A DNA stretch of 64,000 nucleotides from Kribbella soli (lineage in GTDB: Bacteria; Actinomycetota; Actinomycetes; Propionibacteriales; Kribbellaceae): assembly GCF_004331345.1 (NCBI RefSeq), contig NZ_SJJZ01000001.1, forward strand, positions 1,426,001 to 1,490,000, written 5' to 3'. Position 1 is the stretch's first letter, and each line of letters starts with the position of its first letter. A program made the position numbers and the translations under genes. Under the pieces are notes generated by a model. It was not told the DNA's origin. It saw only the letters and a list, made by a program, of their open reading frames with translations, and did not search any database. Below, in pieces: positions 8,329 through 15,550 of the stretch.

Positions 8329-8640
8329 TCAGATCTTCGGAAGTGGTTTCCCGAAGTGAGTGCTCAGTCGGTAGGCGCCTCGCCGGGCATGGAAGACGGT
8401 CATGCCGACGACGCCCAGGGAGCCGGCGACCAACGCCGCGCCGGGATGGTCGCCAACCTGCGCCAGGGCGAGCAGGGCGCCCGCGATCGCGAACGCGGCC
8501 AGGCCGCCGACCGCGTTGTTGGTGGCCGAGTTGCCGGTCAGGTTCGGGTACTCGCGGGCGGTGATGCCGGCGACGAAGTGCGGGATGCCGTTGGTGCCCA
8601 TCAGGCCGGCCAGGAAGGCCAGCACGATCGCCTGGATCAT
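8329..8640 (-). CDS. Small integral membrane protein of unknown function
   Basis: A 103-residue protein with three likely transmembrane helices (about residues 1-20, 45-63 and 68-85) and a short basic C-terminus. A GAGGAG ribosome binding site lies 5 nt before the ATG. It is probably cotranscribed with the AcuC-like gene and controlled by the divergent TetR regulator through the dyad at 8655-8687. I do not recognise the family. Small DoxX- or DUF-type membrane proteins are possible comparisons. Confidence 0.7.
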   Translation of the reverse strand: MIQAIVLAFLAGLMGTNGIPHFVAGITAREYPNLTGNSATNNAVGGLAAFAIAGALLALAQVGDHPGAALVAGSLGVVGMTVFHARRGAYRLSTHFGKPLPKI

Positions 8641-8654
8641 CGATGCTCCTCATT

Positions 8655-8687
8655 CGGTCTACATGTGTTGACTGAAAAGGTAGACCG
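8655..8687. promoter_or_regulatory. Probable TetR operator
   Basis: An 8-bp inverted repeat, CGGTCTAC (8655-8662) and GTAGACCG (8680-8687), in the divergent gap. A second dyad overlaps it: CATGtGTTGAC (8662-8672) with GTCAACATG (8702-8710). The position is right for repression of the membrane protein/acuC operon and of tetR. Confidence 0.55.
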
Positions 8688-8712
8688 ATCCGAGGCATTG
8701 GGTCAACATGCG

Positions 8713-8718
8713 TAGACT
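8713..8718 (+). promoter_or_regulatory. Leaderless -10 element of the TetR gene
   Basis: TAGACT ends 7 nt before the GTG at 8726, favouring that start over the ATG at 8708. Confidence 0.5.
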
Positions 8719-8725
8719 GAGGGCG

Positions 8726-9268
8726 GTGACGACCAGGGTGGAACAGCGGCGGCGGACGGAGACCCGGATCCTGACCGCGGCCCGGCAACTGTTCGGTGAG
8801 CAGGGCTTCGACCGGACCACGATCCGGGCGATCGCGACCCGGGCCGGGAGCGATCCCGGGCTCGTGATGCGGTACTTCGGCTCGAAGGAGAAGCTGTTCG
8901 CGCAGGCGGCCGCGATCCCCGCGGACGGGCCGATCGAGGGCTCGCCGGAGCAGATCGCGGAGCAACTCGTCGCCGCGCTGACCGAGAAGCTTGCCGACGA
9001 GCCCGCCGCGGCACTCGCCGCACTCCGCGCGATGTTCACCCATCCGGAAGCAGCTGAAGAGGTGAGAGCCGCGATGACAGCGCAGCAGCGGCAGGTTGCG
9101 GCGCAGTTGTCCGGGGACGACGCGCTGGTGCGGTCCGGCGTGATCGGCGCGCTCACGCTCGGGCTGGTGATCTCGCGGCACCTGGTGCGGCTGGACGGCC
9201 TGGACGCGTCGCCCGAGGAGCTGATGGCAGTCGCCGGGCCATTGCTCGAGAAACTGGCGACCGGCTGA
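8726..9268 (+). CDS. TetR/AcrR family transcriptional regulator
   Basis: A 180-residue regulator. The N-terminal HTH is TILTAARQLFG-like, followed by FDRTTIRAIATRAGSDPGL and the MRYFGSKEKLF signature. The ligand domain is a helical C-terminus. The ATG at 8708 would add six residues, but the -10 at 8713-8718 and the usual length favour GTG 8726. It is divergent from the membrane protein/acuC pair, which it probably represses. A hairpin follows the stop codon. Confidence 0.8.
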   Translation: MTTRVEQRRRTETRILTAARQLFGEQGFDRTTIRAIATRAGSDPGLVMRYFGSKEKLFAQAAAIPADGPIEGSPEQIAEQLVAALTEKLADEPAAALAALRAMFTHPEAAEEVRAAMTAQQRQVAAQLSGDDALVRSGVIGALTLGLVISRHLVRLDGLDASPEELMAVAGPLLEKLATG

Positions 9269-9292
9269 CGAGAGGCCTGGGTACAAAACCGA

Positions 9293-9332
9293 ACGGGCGG
9301 CGCGACACCCCTCCCAGGTCGCGCCGGCCCGT
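9293..9332 (+). terminator. Hairpin after the TetR gene
   Basis: Arms 9293-9306 and 9318-9332 pair along 14 bp with a single bulge; the loop is 11 nt. There is no T run. Confidence 0.55.
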
Positions 9333-9365
9333 CAGTGGTCCAACAGTCGATTCATCGGTGGCGGA

Positions 9366-9418
9366 CTGCAAAGCGTTACAGAATTTGCAGCGTCTGCCAG
9401 AAATGCCGCAATTTCTGG
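9366..9418. promoter_or_regulatory. AT-rich dyad pair upstream of the SGNH hydrolase
   Basis: Two perfect dyads in an unusually AT-rich patch: CTGCAAA (9366-9372) with TTTGCAG (9384-9390), and CCAGAAAT (9397-9404) with ATTTCTGG (9411-9418). They lie 90-140 bp before the gene and look like regulator sites. The rest of the 237-bp gap shows nothing recognisable apart from the hairpin at 9293. Confidence 0.4.
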
Positions 9419-9505
9419 CCCGATAGTGCCGCCGGCCGACTGCGGACAGTGAGATCCGGACTTGCGAGTACGGGCGCAGGCGGCCAGAGTTCTCCGGTGA
9501 GGCAA

Positions 9506-10285
9506 ATGAAACCGAACCGGCGGCAGATCTTTACGGTAGGAGCCGCGGCTGCGGCTGCCGCCACGGTCGCCGCCTCCACCGAAACCGCATCCGCCACCCC
9601 GGCGTCCACGACCTCGGCCGATTCCACGGAGTTCGCGGTGACGACGTCGTCGTCCACCGGACCGTACGGTTCCGGCGTCCTCGGCTCCTGGGCCGGCGCC
9701 CAACGCGCGATCTCCACGCCGGAACAGATCCAGCACACCCGCCAGGTCAACGGCGTCTTCATGTTCGGCGACAGCATCTCCGTCCAGGACGGCAAGTCGC
9801 TGGCGATCAGGCTCCAGGGCCGTGACGGCAGTCCGCTCGCCGTGCACAACTGGTCCAGCCGGCCCACGTCAGGCGCGGTCGACGCGCTGCAGCAGTGGGC
9901 GTCGACGTACGGCCTGCCGCGGCGAATCCTGATGGCGAGCGGGTCCAACGACATCTTCGACCCGCCGAAGTTCGCGGCCCAGGTCGCCCGGGCGGTCAGC
10001 ATCGTCGGCCAGAACCGGACGCTGTACTGGGTCAACATCCAGGTCGTGCGCAAGAGCGTGACCTCGACCGTGCAGCTCGCCGATCAGCGCAACAGCTCGT
10101 GGCTCAACATGCAGCTGTACGACCAGCAGGAGAAGTACCCGAACCTGAAGATCATCCGCTGGGCCGAATGGCTCTGGGTCAAGCCGTACCGCCTGCTCAA
10201 CTACCTGCGCGACGGCGTCCACCCGACGGTGCCGTTGGGCCAGGACGCCCGTAACGAGCTGATCGTCCAGTCGCTGGTATCCTGA
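9506..10285 (+). CDS. Tat-exported SGNH/GDSL hydrolase
   Basis: A 259-residue secreted protein. The N-terminus MKPNRRQIFTVGAAAAAAA is a twin-arginine signal ending near TASA, followed by a Ser/Thr-rich linker. The hydrolase domain has block I FGDSIS with the catalytic Ser, an ASGSND block III and the C-terminal DGVHP with the catalytic Asp and His. Such enzymes deacylate lipids or carbohydrates outside the cell. A GAGG ribosome binding site precedes the ATG. The stop codon overlaps the -10 element of the trp leader. Confidence 0.8.
   Translation: MKPNRRQIFTVGAAAAAAATVAASTETASATPASTTSADSTEFAVTTSSSTGPYGSGVLGSWAGAQRAISTPEQIQHTRQVNGVFMFGDSISVQDGKSLAIRLQGRDGSPLAVHNWSSRPTSGAVDALQQWASTYGLPRRILMASGSNDIFDPPKFAAQVARAVSIVGQNRTLYWVNIQVVRKSVTSTVQLADQRNSSWLNMQLYDQQEKYPNLKIIRWAEWLWVKPYRLLNYLRDGVHPTVPLGQDARNELIVQSLVS
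10278..10283 (+). promoter_or_regulatory. Leaderless -10 element of the trp leader
   Basis: TATCCT, 6 nt before the GTG of the leader peptide. Its last base is the first base of the SGNH gene's TGA stop. Confidence 0.6.
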
Positions 10286-10289
10286 CGAC

Positions 10290-10325
10290 GTGAACACGAA
10301 CTTGCAGCTGTGGTGGGCCGCCTAG
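10290..10325 (+). CDS. Tryptophan leader peptide controlling trpS
   Basis: An 11-codon ORF, GTG start, encoding MNTNLQLWWAA with two adjacent Trp codons (10311-10316). It is followed by alternative RNA hairpins and a true intrinsic terminator before trpS. Stalling at the Trp codons when charged tRNA-Trp is scarce would prevent the terminator from forming. A -10 TATCCT 6 nt upstream suggests a leaderless transcript, so the peptide is the first thing read. Ribosome-mediated attenuation of a trpS gene has been described in Streptomyces, which supports the reading. Confidence 0.85.
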   Translation: MNTNLQLWWAA

Positions 10326-10387
10326 GGCGGTCCACCCGGCGTGTTCGCACGCAACCACGAGGGCCGTCTCGCCGAGGCGGCCTTTTT
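10311..10387 (+). promoter_or_regulatory. Ribosome-mediated attenuator of trpS
   Basis: Hairpin 1:2 joins GTGGGCCGCC (10313-10322) with GGCGGTCCAC, so it covers the Trp and Ala codons. Segment 2, GGGCGGTCC, can instead pair with segment 3, GGGCCGTCT (10361-10369), as the antiterminator, with three wobble pairs. Segment 3 otherwise forms the terminator stem 10362-10370/10374-10382 followed by five T residues (10383-10387). This is the full classical set of mutually exclusive structures. Confidence 0.8.
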
Positions 10388-10428
10388 CATGTCCTCGGTG
10401 GGGCCACACACACCGAAAGGGCACCATC

Positions 10429-11397
10429 ATGACCTCGCTTTCCGGCATCACCCCGTCCGGCCGTCTGACGCTGGGCAACCACCTCGGCGCGCTCCGCCGG
10501 TTCACCGACCCGGACGGGTTCTACTTCGTCGCGAACCTGCACGCGATGACGACCAGGCACGATCCCCGAAGACTCGCCACGCTGACCCGCGAGTTCGCGA
10601 CGCTGATGCTCGCGGCCGGTGTCCCCGAAGGCACGGTCTTCGTCCAGTCCGACGTACCCACGCACGCGCAGCTCGCGTACCTGCTGGAGTGCACGTCGTA
10701 CGTCGGTGAACTGTCCCGGATGATCCAGTACAAGGAGAAGGGCAACGGCCGCCCGATGACGCGGGCCTCGCTGTTCACGTACCCGTGCCTGATGGCCGCG
10801 GACATCCTGCTGTACGGCGCGGAACGGGTCCCGGTCGGCGGTGACCAGGACCAGCACGTCGAGCTGGCCCGGGACATCGCGATCCGGTTCAACCGCGAGT
10901 ACGGCGAGACGTTCGTCGTACCGCAGCTCAACAAGGCGGCGCTGGCGACGCGGGTGAAGGACCTGGCGAACCCGACCGCGAAGATGAGCAAGTCGGACGC
11001 CGACGACGCGGTCGGGACGATCCGGCTGCTCGACCCGCCGGACGTGATCCGCCGGCAGATCATGCGCGCCGTGACGGACTCGGACACCGAGGTCCGGCAC
11101 GACGAGGCGAACAAGCCGGGCATCACGAACCTGCTGGAGATCCTCGCGGCGTGCACCGACGGCGATCCGGTCGAGCTCGCGAAGTCCTACGCGTCGTACG
11201 GCGCACTGAAGCAGGACGTCGCGGACGCGGTCCTGGCCGTCATCGAGCCGCTGCAGAAGGAGTACGCGCGCCTCACGACCGACCCGGGAGCGATCGAGAA
11301 CCTGCTCGCGCACGGACGCGACCGCGCGCTCGAGGCGAGCGCTCCCCGACTCCAGGCGGCGACCCGGGCCATGGGTTTGGCAGGATCTACTCCATGA
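10429..11397 (+). CDS. trpS: Tryptophan--tRNA ligase
   Basis: A 322-residue class I aminoacyl-tRNA synthetase that charges tRNA-Trp. PSGRLTLGNHLGA carries the HIGH-equivalent near residues 10-22, GGDQDQHVEL the tryptophan/ATP site and KMSKS the second signature. GAAAGG lies 8 nt before the ATG. Regulation is by the leader peptide and attenuator just upstream. In Streptomyces the attenuated trpS copy is the indolmycin-resistant auxiliary enzyme; whether this is the only or the auxiliary TrpRS cannot be told from the window. The 3' end overlaps the next gene by 4 nt (ATGA). Confidence 0.95.
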   Translation: MTSLSGITPSGRLTLGNHLGALRRFTDPDGFYFVANLHAMTTRHDPRRLATLTREFATLMLAAGVPEGTVFVQSDVPTHAQLAYLLECTSYVGELSRMIQYKEKGNGRPMTRASLFTYPCLMAADILLYGAERVPVGGDQDQHVELARDIAIRFNREYGETFVVPQLNKAALATRVKDLANPTAKMSKSDADDAVGTIRLLDPPDVIRRQIMRAVTDSDTEVRHDEANKPGITNLLEILAACTDGDPVELAKSYASYGALKQDVADAVLAVIEPLQKEYARLTTDPGAIENLLAHGRDRALEASAPRLQAATRAMGLAGSTP

Positions 11398-12140
11398 AGA
11401 TCCGCGCCGCCACGTTCAACATCCGCAACTCCTCCGCGCCCGACGGCGACAACGCCTGGCCGGTACGGCGGAAGGCGGCGGTGGCGGCGATCGAACAGCT
11501 GGACGCGGACGTGGTCGGGCTGCAGGAAGTGCTGCCCGACCAGCTCGAGTACCTGCGCTGGCGGTTCCCGAAGTACGAGATCGCCGGCGCCGGCCGGGAC
11601 GACGGCATGAACGCGGGTGAACACGCGGCCGTCCTGGTCCGGCCCGGCGACTGGCGGGTCGAGCGGCAGGAGACGCGCTGGCTGTCCGACGACCCCGGCA
11701 CGCCGGGATCGATCGGGTGGGACGCCGACCTGACCCGGGTCGCGACCCTGGTCTGGCTGCGGCACCGCAACGGTACGACGGTCGGCGTCGTCAACACGCA
11801 CTACGACCACGCGGGCGAGGTCGCGCAACTGCAGTCGTCGCGGCTGATCGCGCGCTGGATCAGCGGATCGATCCCTTGGATCGTGATGGGCGACCTGAAC
11901 GCGACGCCGGACTCTCCCCCGGTGAAGACGCTGGTGGATTCCGGTCTGCGGATCGCCGTACCGATCGACGCGGGCGGCAGCTGGCACGACTTCACCGGCG
12001 CCGTCGACGACGACCGCATCGACCACATCCTCGTCACCTCGACGTGGACCGTGACCGACGCGGCCGTCTCGCACTACCGTCCGGACGGGCGGGTGCCCAG
12101 CGACCATTGGCCTGTGGTCGCGACCCTAGATCTTCGCTAG
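11394..12140 (+). CDS. Endonuclease/exonuclease/phosphatase family protein
   Basis: A 248-residue protein of the DNase I-like fold. It has TFNIRN at the N-terminus, a metal-binding Glu in VVGLQEV, NTHYDH in the centre, GDLNATPDS and the C-terminal SDHWPVVA with the catalytic Asp-His. Relatives hydrolyse phosphodiesters or phosphomonoesters; there is no signal peptide. The ATG overlaps the trpS stop (ATGA), so it is translationally coupled to trpS and shares its tryptophan control. It overlaps the convergent oxidoreductase by 15 nt. Confidence 0.8.
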   Translation: MKIRAATFNIRNSSAPDGDNAWPVRRKAAVAAIEQLDADVVGLQEVLPDQLEYLRWRFPKYEIAGAGRDDGMNAGEHAAVLVRPGDWRVERQETRWLSDDPGTPGSIGWDADLTRVATLVWLRHRNGTTVGVVNTHYDHAGEVAQLQSSRLIARWISGSIPWIVMGDLNATPDSPPVKTLVDSGLRIAVPIDAGGSWHDFTGAVDDDRIDHILVTSTWTVTDAAVSHYRPDGRVPSDHWPVVATLDLR

Positions 12141-13028
12141 AACTTCCTCACGCAGCCGTTCGAGCGCGTCGAACCGCCGGTCGCCGTCCCCGAGGAACGC
12201 GTCCGGCACCAGCAGTTCGTCGATCCCGGCCGCCGGGTACTGCGCCACCACGTCGAGCACCTCCTGCGCCGATCCCATGATCACGTGCGCACCCCGGCTC
12301 TCCAGTCGCTCCTTGCGCTCGATCGCCTCGGTGTCCCCCGGTACGACCACCTCCAGGAACGTCTGCGCGGAACGCCGTACCGTCTTCGGATCGCGCCCCA
12401 CGCGCTCGCAGTGCTTCGCGAAGACCTCGCCCTTCTGCGCGGCCAGCTCCGGGCGTCCCCAGTGGTTCCACTCGTCGGCGTACTTCGCAACGATGCCGAG
12501 GGCAACCTTTTCGCCCGCGGCGCCGATCAGGATCGGGAGGTGGGCCGGCTTCGGCTCACAAGGAGCGTCGGTGAGCTGGTAGTACTTGCCGTCGAACGTC
12601 GTCCGCTCCTGGGTGAGCAGGCCCTTGATCACCTGACAGGCCTCCTCGAAACGCTTGAGGCGCGGACCGATCGGCGGCAGTTCGATGCCGTACGCCGCGT
12701 GCTCGTTGACCTGCCAGCCGGCGCCGATCCCGAGCACGAACCGGCCGTTCGCCATCTGGTCGATCGTCGCGGCCGCGTTCGCGACCACGGCCGGATGCCG
12801 GTACGTGTTCCCGAGCACCATCGAGCCGACCCGAACCCGCTCGGTCCGCGCGACGACCCCCGCGATCAGCGCCAGCACCTCGTTGACCGGGACGCTCAGG
12901 TCGTCCCCGTTCTGCATGAAATGGTCAGCTATCCACACGCCGTGCCATCCGGTCCGCTCGGCGTACTCAGCACCTTCGAGCACGCCCTGCCAGTTCCGGG
13001 AGGCCCCAGGCCACAAAGAAAAGTCCAT
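12126..13028 (-). CDS. LLM class (F420-dependent type) oxidoreductase
   Basis: A 300-residue luciferase-like TIM barrel protein. Typical stretches are the N-terminal FSLWPGASRNWQGVLEGA, GVWIADHF, RVRVGSMVLGNTYRHPA and GIGAGW near residue 100. Many actinobacterial members use F420 rather than FMN; the sequence alone does not prove the cofactor, and the substrate is unknown. TAGGGT lies 6 nt before the ATG, indicating a leaderless transcript. Confidence 0.85.
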   Translation of the reverse strand: MDFSLWPGASRNWQGVLEGAEYAERTGWHGVWIADHFMQNGDDLSVPVNEVLALIAGVVARTERVRVGSMVLGNTYRHPAVVANAAATIDQMANGRFVLGIGAGWQVNEHAAYGIELPPIGPRLKRFEEACQVIKGLLTQERTTFDGKYYQLTDAPCEPKPAHLPILIGAAGEKVALGIVAKYADEWNHWGRPELAAQKGEVFAKHCERVGRDPKTVRRSAQTFLEVVVPGDTEAIERKERLESRGAHVIMGSAQEVLDVVAQYPAAGIDELLVPDAFLGDGDRRFDALERLREEVLAKI

Positions 13029-13034
13029 GACGTG

Positions 13035-13040
13035 ACCCTA
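13035..13040 (-). promoter_or_regulatory. Leaderless -10 element of the LLM oxidoreductase
   Basis: TAGGGT on the minus strand, 6 nt before the ATG at 13028. Confidence 0.5.
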
Positions 13041-13241
13041 CGTTCGCCTGCCCCGACGTAGCCCGACCCCGAACGCACGCTTCCCGGAACATTTTCGTCA
13101 CCGGCTGGCTTTTTTGTTCCGCAAAACCACCACCCACGGACCGGTCACAAGCGCCGGTTATCCCCTGGACGCGGCGGGGGTCGTGTTGGGCGGCGGGCGC
13201 GGTGGGTGGCCGGGGGTGGGCCGGTGAGGATGCGGTGGGGG

Positions 13242-13598
13242 TTATGGGGATTCTTGGGCTGCGAGGACGGCGTCTCCGTTCTGCTCTGCCCATTCTGTGA
13301 GCATGCGGACCGGGCCCATCAGGGTGCGGCCGAGGTCGGTCAGGTCGTACTCGACGCGGGGTGGGACGCCGCCGTGGTCGGCCCGCGTGACCAGGCCGTT
13401 CGCCTGCAGCCGGCGGAGCGTCTGGGTGAGGACCTTCTTCGAGATTCCGCCGATCAGCTCGATCAGCTCCGAGTGTCTGCGGGCGTGGTCGTTGAGGCCC
13501 CACAGCACGACCACGGCCCACTTGTCCGCGATCACCTCGACCGCGAGACGGGCCGGGCAATCGGCCAGGAAGACATCGCCAGGTTCTGCTCCGTGCAC
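13242..13598 (-). CDS. HxlR family transcriptional regulator
   Basis: A 118-residue winged helix protein: CPARLAVEVIADKWAVVVLWGL is the HxlR opening with the family Cys, followed by RRHSELIELIGGISKKVLTQTLRRL (HTH) and VEYDLTDLGRTL (wing). Many HxlR proteins sense quinones or aldehydes through that Cys. It has a GTG start with TACCCT 7 nt upstream. It diverges from a PPOX-type flavin enzyme across 50 bp, the usual regulator-target layout. Confidence 0.85.
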   Translation of the reverse strand: MHGAEPGDVFLADCPARLAVEVIADKWAVVVLWGLNDHARRHSELIELIGGISKKVLTQTLRRLQANGLVTRADHGGVPPRVEYDLTDLGRTLMGPVRMLTEWAEQNGDAVLAAQESP

Positions 13599-13605
13599 AG
13601 CGGTC

Positions 13606-13641
13606 AGGGTACCCAGAGGTTCCCACGGCGCTGTCTAGCGT
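13606..13641. promoter_or_regulatory. Divergent leaderless -10 elements, hxlR and PPOX genes
   Basis: The minus-strand TACCCT (13606-13611) is 7 nt before the hxlR GTG. The plus-strand TAGCGT (13636-13641) is 7 nt before the PPOX ATG at 13649. Confidence 0.5.
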
Positions 13642-13648
13642 CTGCTCC

Positions 13649-14080
13649 ATGAACCTTCCCCAGAGCAGTCACCGGCTCTTCGACGAGCCCAAGGACGTCA
13701 CGCTGATCACCATCGACCCGGACGGATCGCCGCACGCCGCGATGGTGTGGGTCGGGCGGGACGGGGACGACCTCCTGATCGGAGTCGAGGAGAAGCACCG
13801 CAAGACCCGGAACCTGCGCCGCGATCCACGGGTGACGCTGGTGGTGGAGGACGACCGTCCGAGCCCGCGGGGGCTGACGCAGTACCTGGTCGTGCGGGGT
13901 ACGGCGACACTCGACGGTCCGGGAACTCCGCAATACAAGGTGTTGATGGACCGGTTGACGCGGAAGTACCTCGGCCGCGACGAGTTCCCGTTCGGCAACG
14001 AGCAGGTGTACGCCGGAGCGACGGTCGTGCGGGTTTCAGTCGAACGCGTTACCGGTGAAGGGCCGTGGGTCGTCAGATGA
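13649..14080 (+). CDS. PPOX class (pyridoxamine oxidase-like) flavin or F420 protein
   Basis: A 143-residue split beta-barrel protein. VTLITIDPDGSPHAAMVWV is the first strand pair, EEKHRKTRNLRRDPRVTLVVED contains the conserved KxxNLRRDPR cofactor-phosphate motif, and YLVVRGTATLDG follows. F420-dependent and heme- or FMN-binding members share this pattern, so the cofactor remains open. It is divergent from HxlR and likely controlled by it, suggesting a role in detoxifying reactive compounds. It overlaps the convergent membrane protein gene by 8 nt. Confidence 0.8.
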   Translation: MNLPQSSHRLFDEPKDVTLITIDPDGSPHAAMVWVGRDGDDLLIGVEEKHRKTRNLRRDPRVTLVVEDDRPSPRGLTQYLVVRGTATLDGPGTPQYKVLMDRLTRKYLGRDEFPFGNEQVYAGATVVRVSVERVTGEGPWVVR

Positions 14081-14645
14081 CGATGTGCCAGCGGAGCAGG
14101 AAGGCGCCGATGGAGAGGACGACGTAGAGCAGGACGAGCAGGGTGCCGATGCCGGGGCGCGGGCGGTGGCGCTGGACCTTGACTTCGAGGGACTGCTCGC
14201 GCAGCGCCTCCATCACGGCGGCGACCTCGGCGGTGCGGTCCGTGGGGATGCCGTTGATCTCGTGCTCGTCCGGGCCGCGGGTGAGTACGACGTTGTCGTC
14301 GCCGACCTCGATCTTGCCGACGTCCTGCCAGGCGAGGCTGCGGATCAGCATGCTGGTGCGGGCCTTCAGGCCGCTCGGGAACAGTTCGACGCGGTACAGC
14401 ACGACACCGCCAGCGACGCGGACGACCGACGCTCCGATGATCGTCAGCAGACCGACGGCGAGCATGTCGCGGGCGCCCATCCAGAGCCAGGAGTTCAACG
14501 CCGGTACGACGACGAACGGCAGCACGAACAGCGCCCAGGCCCACCACGGCGCCGGGTCCAGCGGCACTCGCCACGGGAGCGGCGGCACCTCGCGTTCCTC
14601 AAGCTGCGCAGGCGTGGTCGCCGGCTCGACCGAACCTTTACCCAT
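14073..14645 (-). CDS. PH-like domain membrane protein
   Basis: About 190 residues from the ATG at 14645. Two transmembrane helices (WAWALFVLPFVVVPAL and AVGLLTIIGASVVRVAG) are followed by a PH-like sandwich (LFPSGLKARTSMLIRSLAWQ onward). A last helix near the C-terminus (GTLLVLLYVVLSIGAFLL) completes it. Architecture resembles actinobacterial bPH6/PH domain proteins of unknown role. An in-frame ATG at 14657 and a TTG at 14708 are alternative starts; GAGGG lies only 2 nt before the 14657 codon. Confidence 0.7.
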   Translation of the reverse strand: MGKGSVEPATTPAQLEEREVPPLPWRVPLDPAPWWAWALFVLPFVVVPALNSWLWMGARDMLAVGLLTIIGASVVRVAGGVVLYRVELFPSGLKARTSMLIRSLAWQDVGKIEVGDDNVVLTRGPDEHEINGIPTDRTAEVAAVMEALREQSLEVKVQRHRPRPGIGTLLVLLYVVLSIGAFLLRWHIVI

Positions 14646-14718
14646 GGGCGGACTCATATCCCTCGAACATGGCAGGAAACCTCGGCGCCCAACCATAACG
14701 CCACCCAAGCGACAGGTG

Positions 14719-15522
14719 TTACTCGGCGGCCAGGTCTCGCGAACGGTTGCGGGCGGCCTCGATCGCGGACAGGAACGCGGCGCGGACCTTGTGGTCCTCG
14801 AGTTCGCGCACCGCGGCAGCCGTCGTACCGCCCGGGGACGTCACGCGCTCCCGCAGTACGGTCGGGTGTTCGCCGGTCTCGCGCAGGAGCTTCGCGGATC
14901 CGACCACGGTCTGTACGACGAGTTCGGTCGCCGTACCGCGCGGCAGGCCCATGTGGACGCCGGCCTCGATCATCGCCTCGACGACGAAGAACAGGTACGC
15001 CGGACCGGAGCCGGAGATCGCGGTCACCGCGTCCTGCTGCTTCTCCGGCACCCGGATCACGCGACCGGTCGCGGCGAGAAGGCTCTCGGCGAGCTCGAGG
15101 TGGCTCTCGTCGCAGTGCGCGCCGCGGGAGATCGCTGCCATGCCCTCGTCGACCAGGGCGGGCGTGTTCGGCATGACACGGACGACGGCAACGCCTTCAG
15201 GCAGCCGCGACTCGACGAAGCTGGTGGTGATACCGGCCGCGAGCGAGACCACGGTCTGGGTCGGCTGCACGGCCGGGGCGATCTCGGCGAGCAGATCCGG
15301 CATGTCCTGCGGCTTCACCACCAGAACGAGCGTGTCCGCCTGCTTCGCCGCCTCCACGTTCGACACGACGTCGACGCCGTACCGCTCCCGCAGTTCGGTG
15401 GCACGTTCCTCCCGGCGCTCGGTGATCATGAGGTCCTCCGGTCGCCATCCGGCCCGAATCAGCCCGGACAGCAACGTCTCCCCCATCACTCCGGCCCCGA
15501 GAACGGCCACCTTTTTACTCAT
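14719..15522 (-). CDS. proC: Pyrroline-5-carboxylate reductase
   Basis: A 267-residue enzyme that makes proline from pyrroline-5-carboxylate with NAD(P)H. VAVLGAGVMGETLLSGLI is the Rossmann motif, and SGSGPAYLFFVVEAM and SPGGTTAAAVREL are the dimer/active-site signatures. Length is normal. I place the start at the ATG 15522 because TAACCT lies 6 nt upstream; a GTG at 15528 is in frame but falls directly after that element. It sits beside proline dehydrogenase, the catabolic reverse step. Confidence 0.95.
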   Translation of the reverse strand: MSKKVAVLGAGVMGETLLSGLIRAGWRPEDLMITERREERATELRERYGVDVVSNVEAAKQADTLVLVVKPQDMPDLLAEIAPAVQPTQTVVSLAAGITTSFVESRLPEGVAVVRVMPNTPALVDEGMAAISRGAHCDESHLELAESLLAATGRVIRVPEKQQDAVTAISGSGPAYLFFVVEAMIEAGVHMGLPRGTATELVVQTVVGSAKLLRETGEHPTVLRERVTSPGGTTAAAVRELEDHKVRAAFLSAIEAARNRSRDLAAE

Positions 15523-15528
15523 GTCCAC

Positions 15529-15534
15529 AGGTTA
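15529..15534 (-). promoter_or_regulatory. Leaderless -10 element of proC
   Basis: TAACCT on the minus strand, 6 nt before the ATG at 15522. It lies in the 28-bp gap after the proline dehydrogenase gene. Confidence 0.5.
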
Positions 15535-15550
15535 GCCGGGTCGGCCGTGC

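Noticed and set aside
8312..9286. Upstream extension of the AcuC-like frame
   Set aside because: It would run through the small membrane protein and TetR genes; the family domain begins at the ATG 8311.
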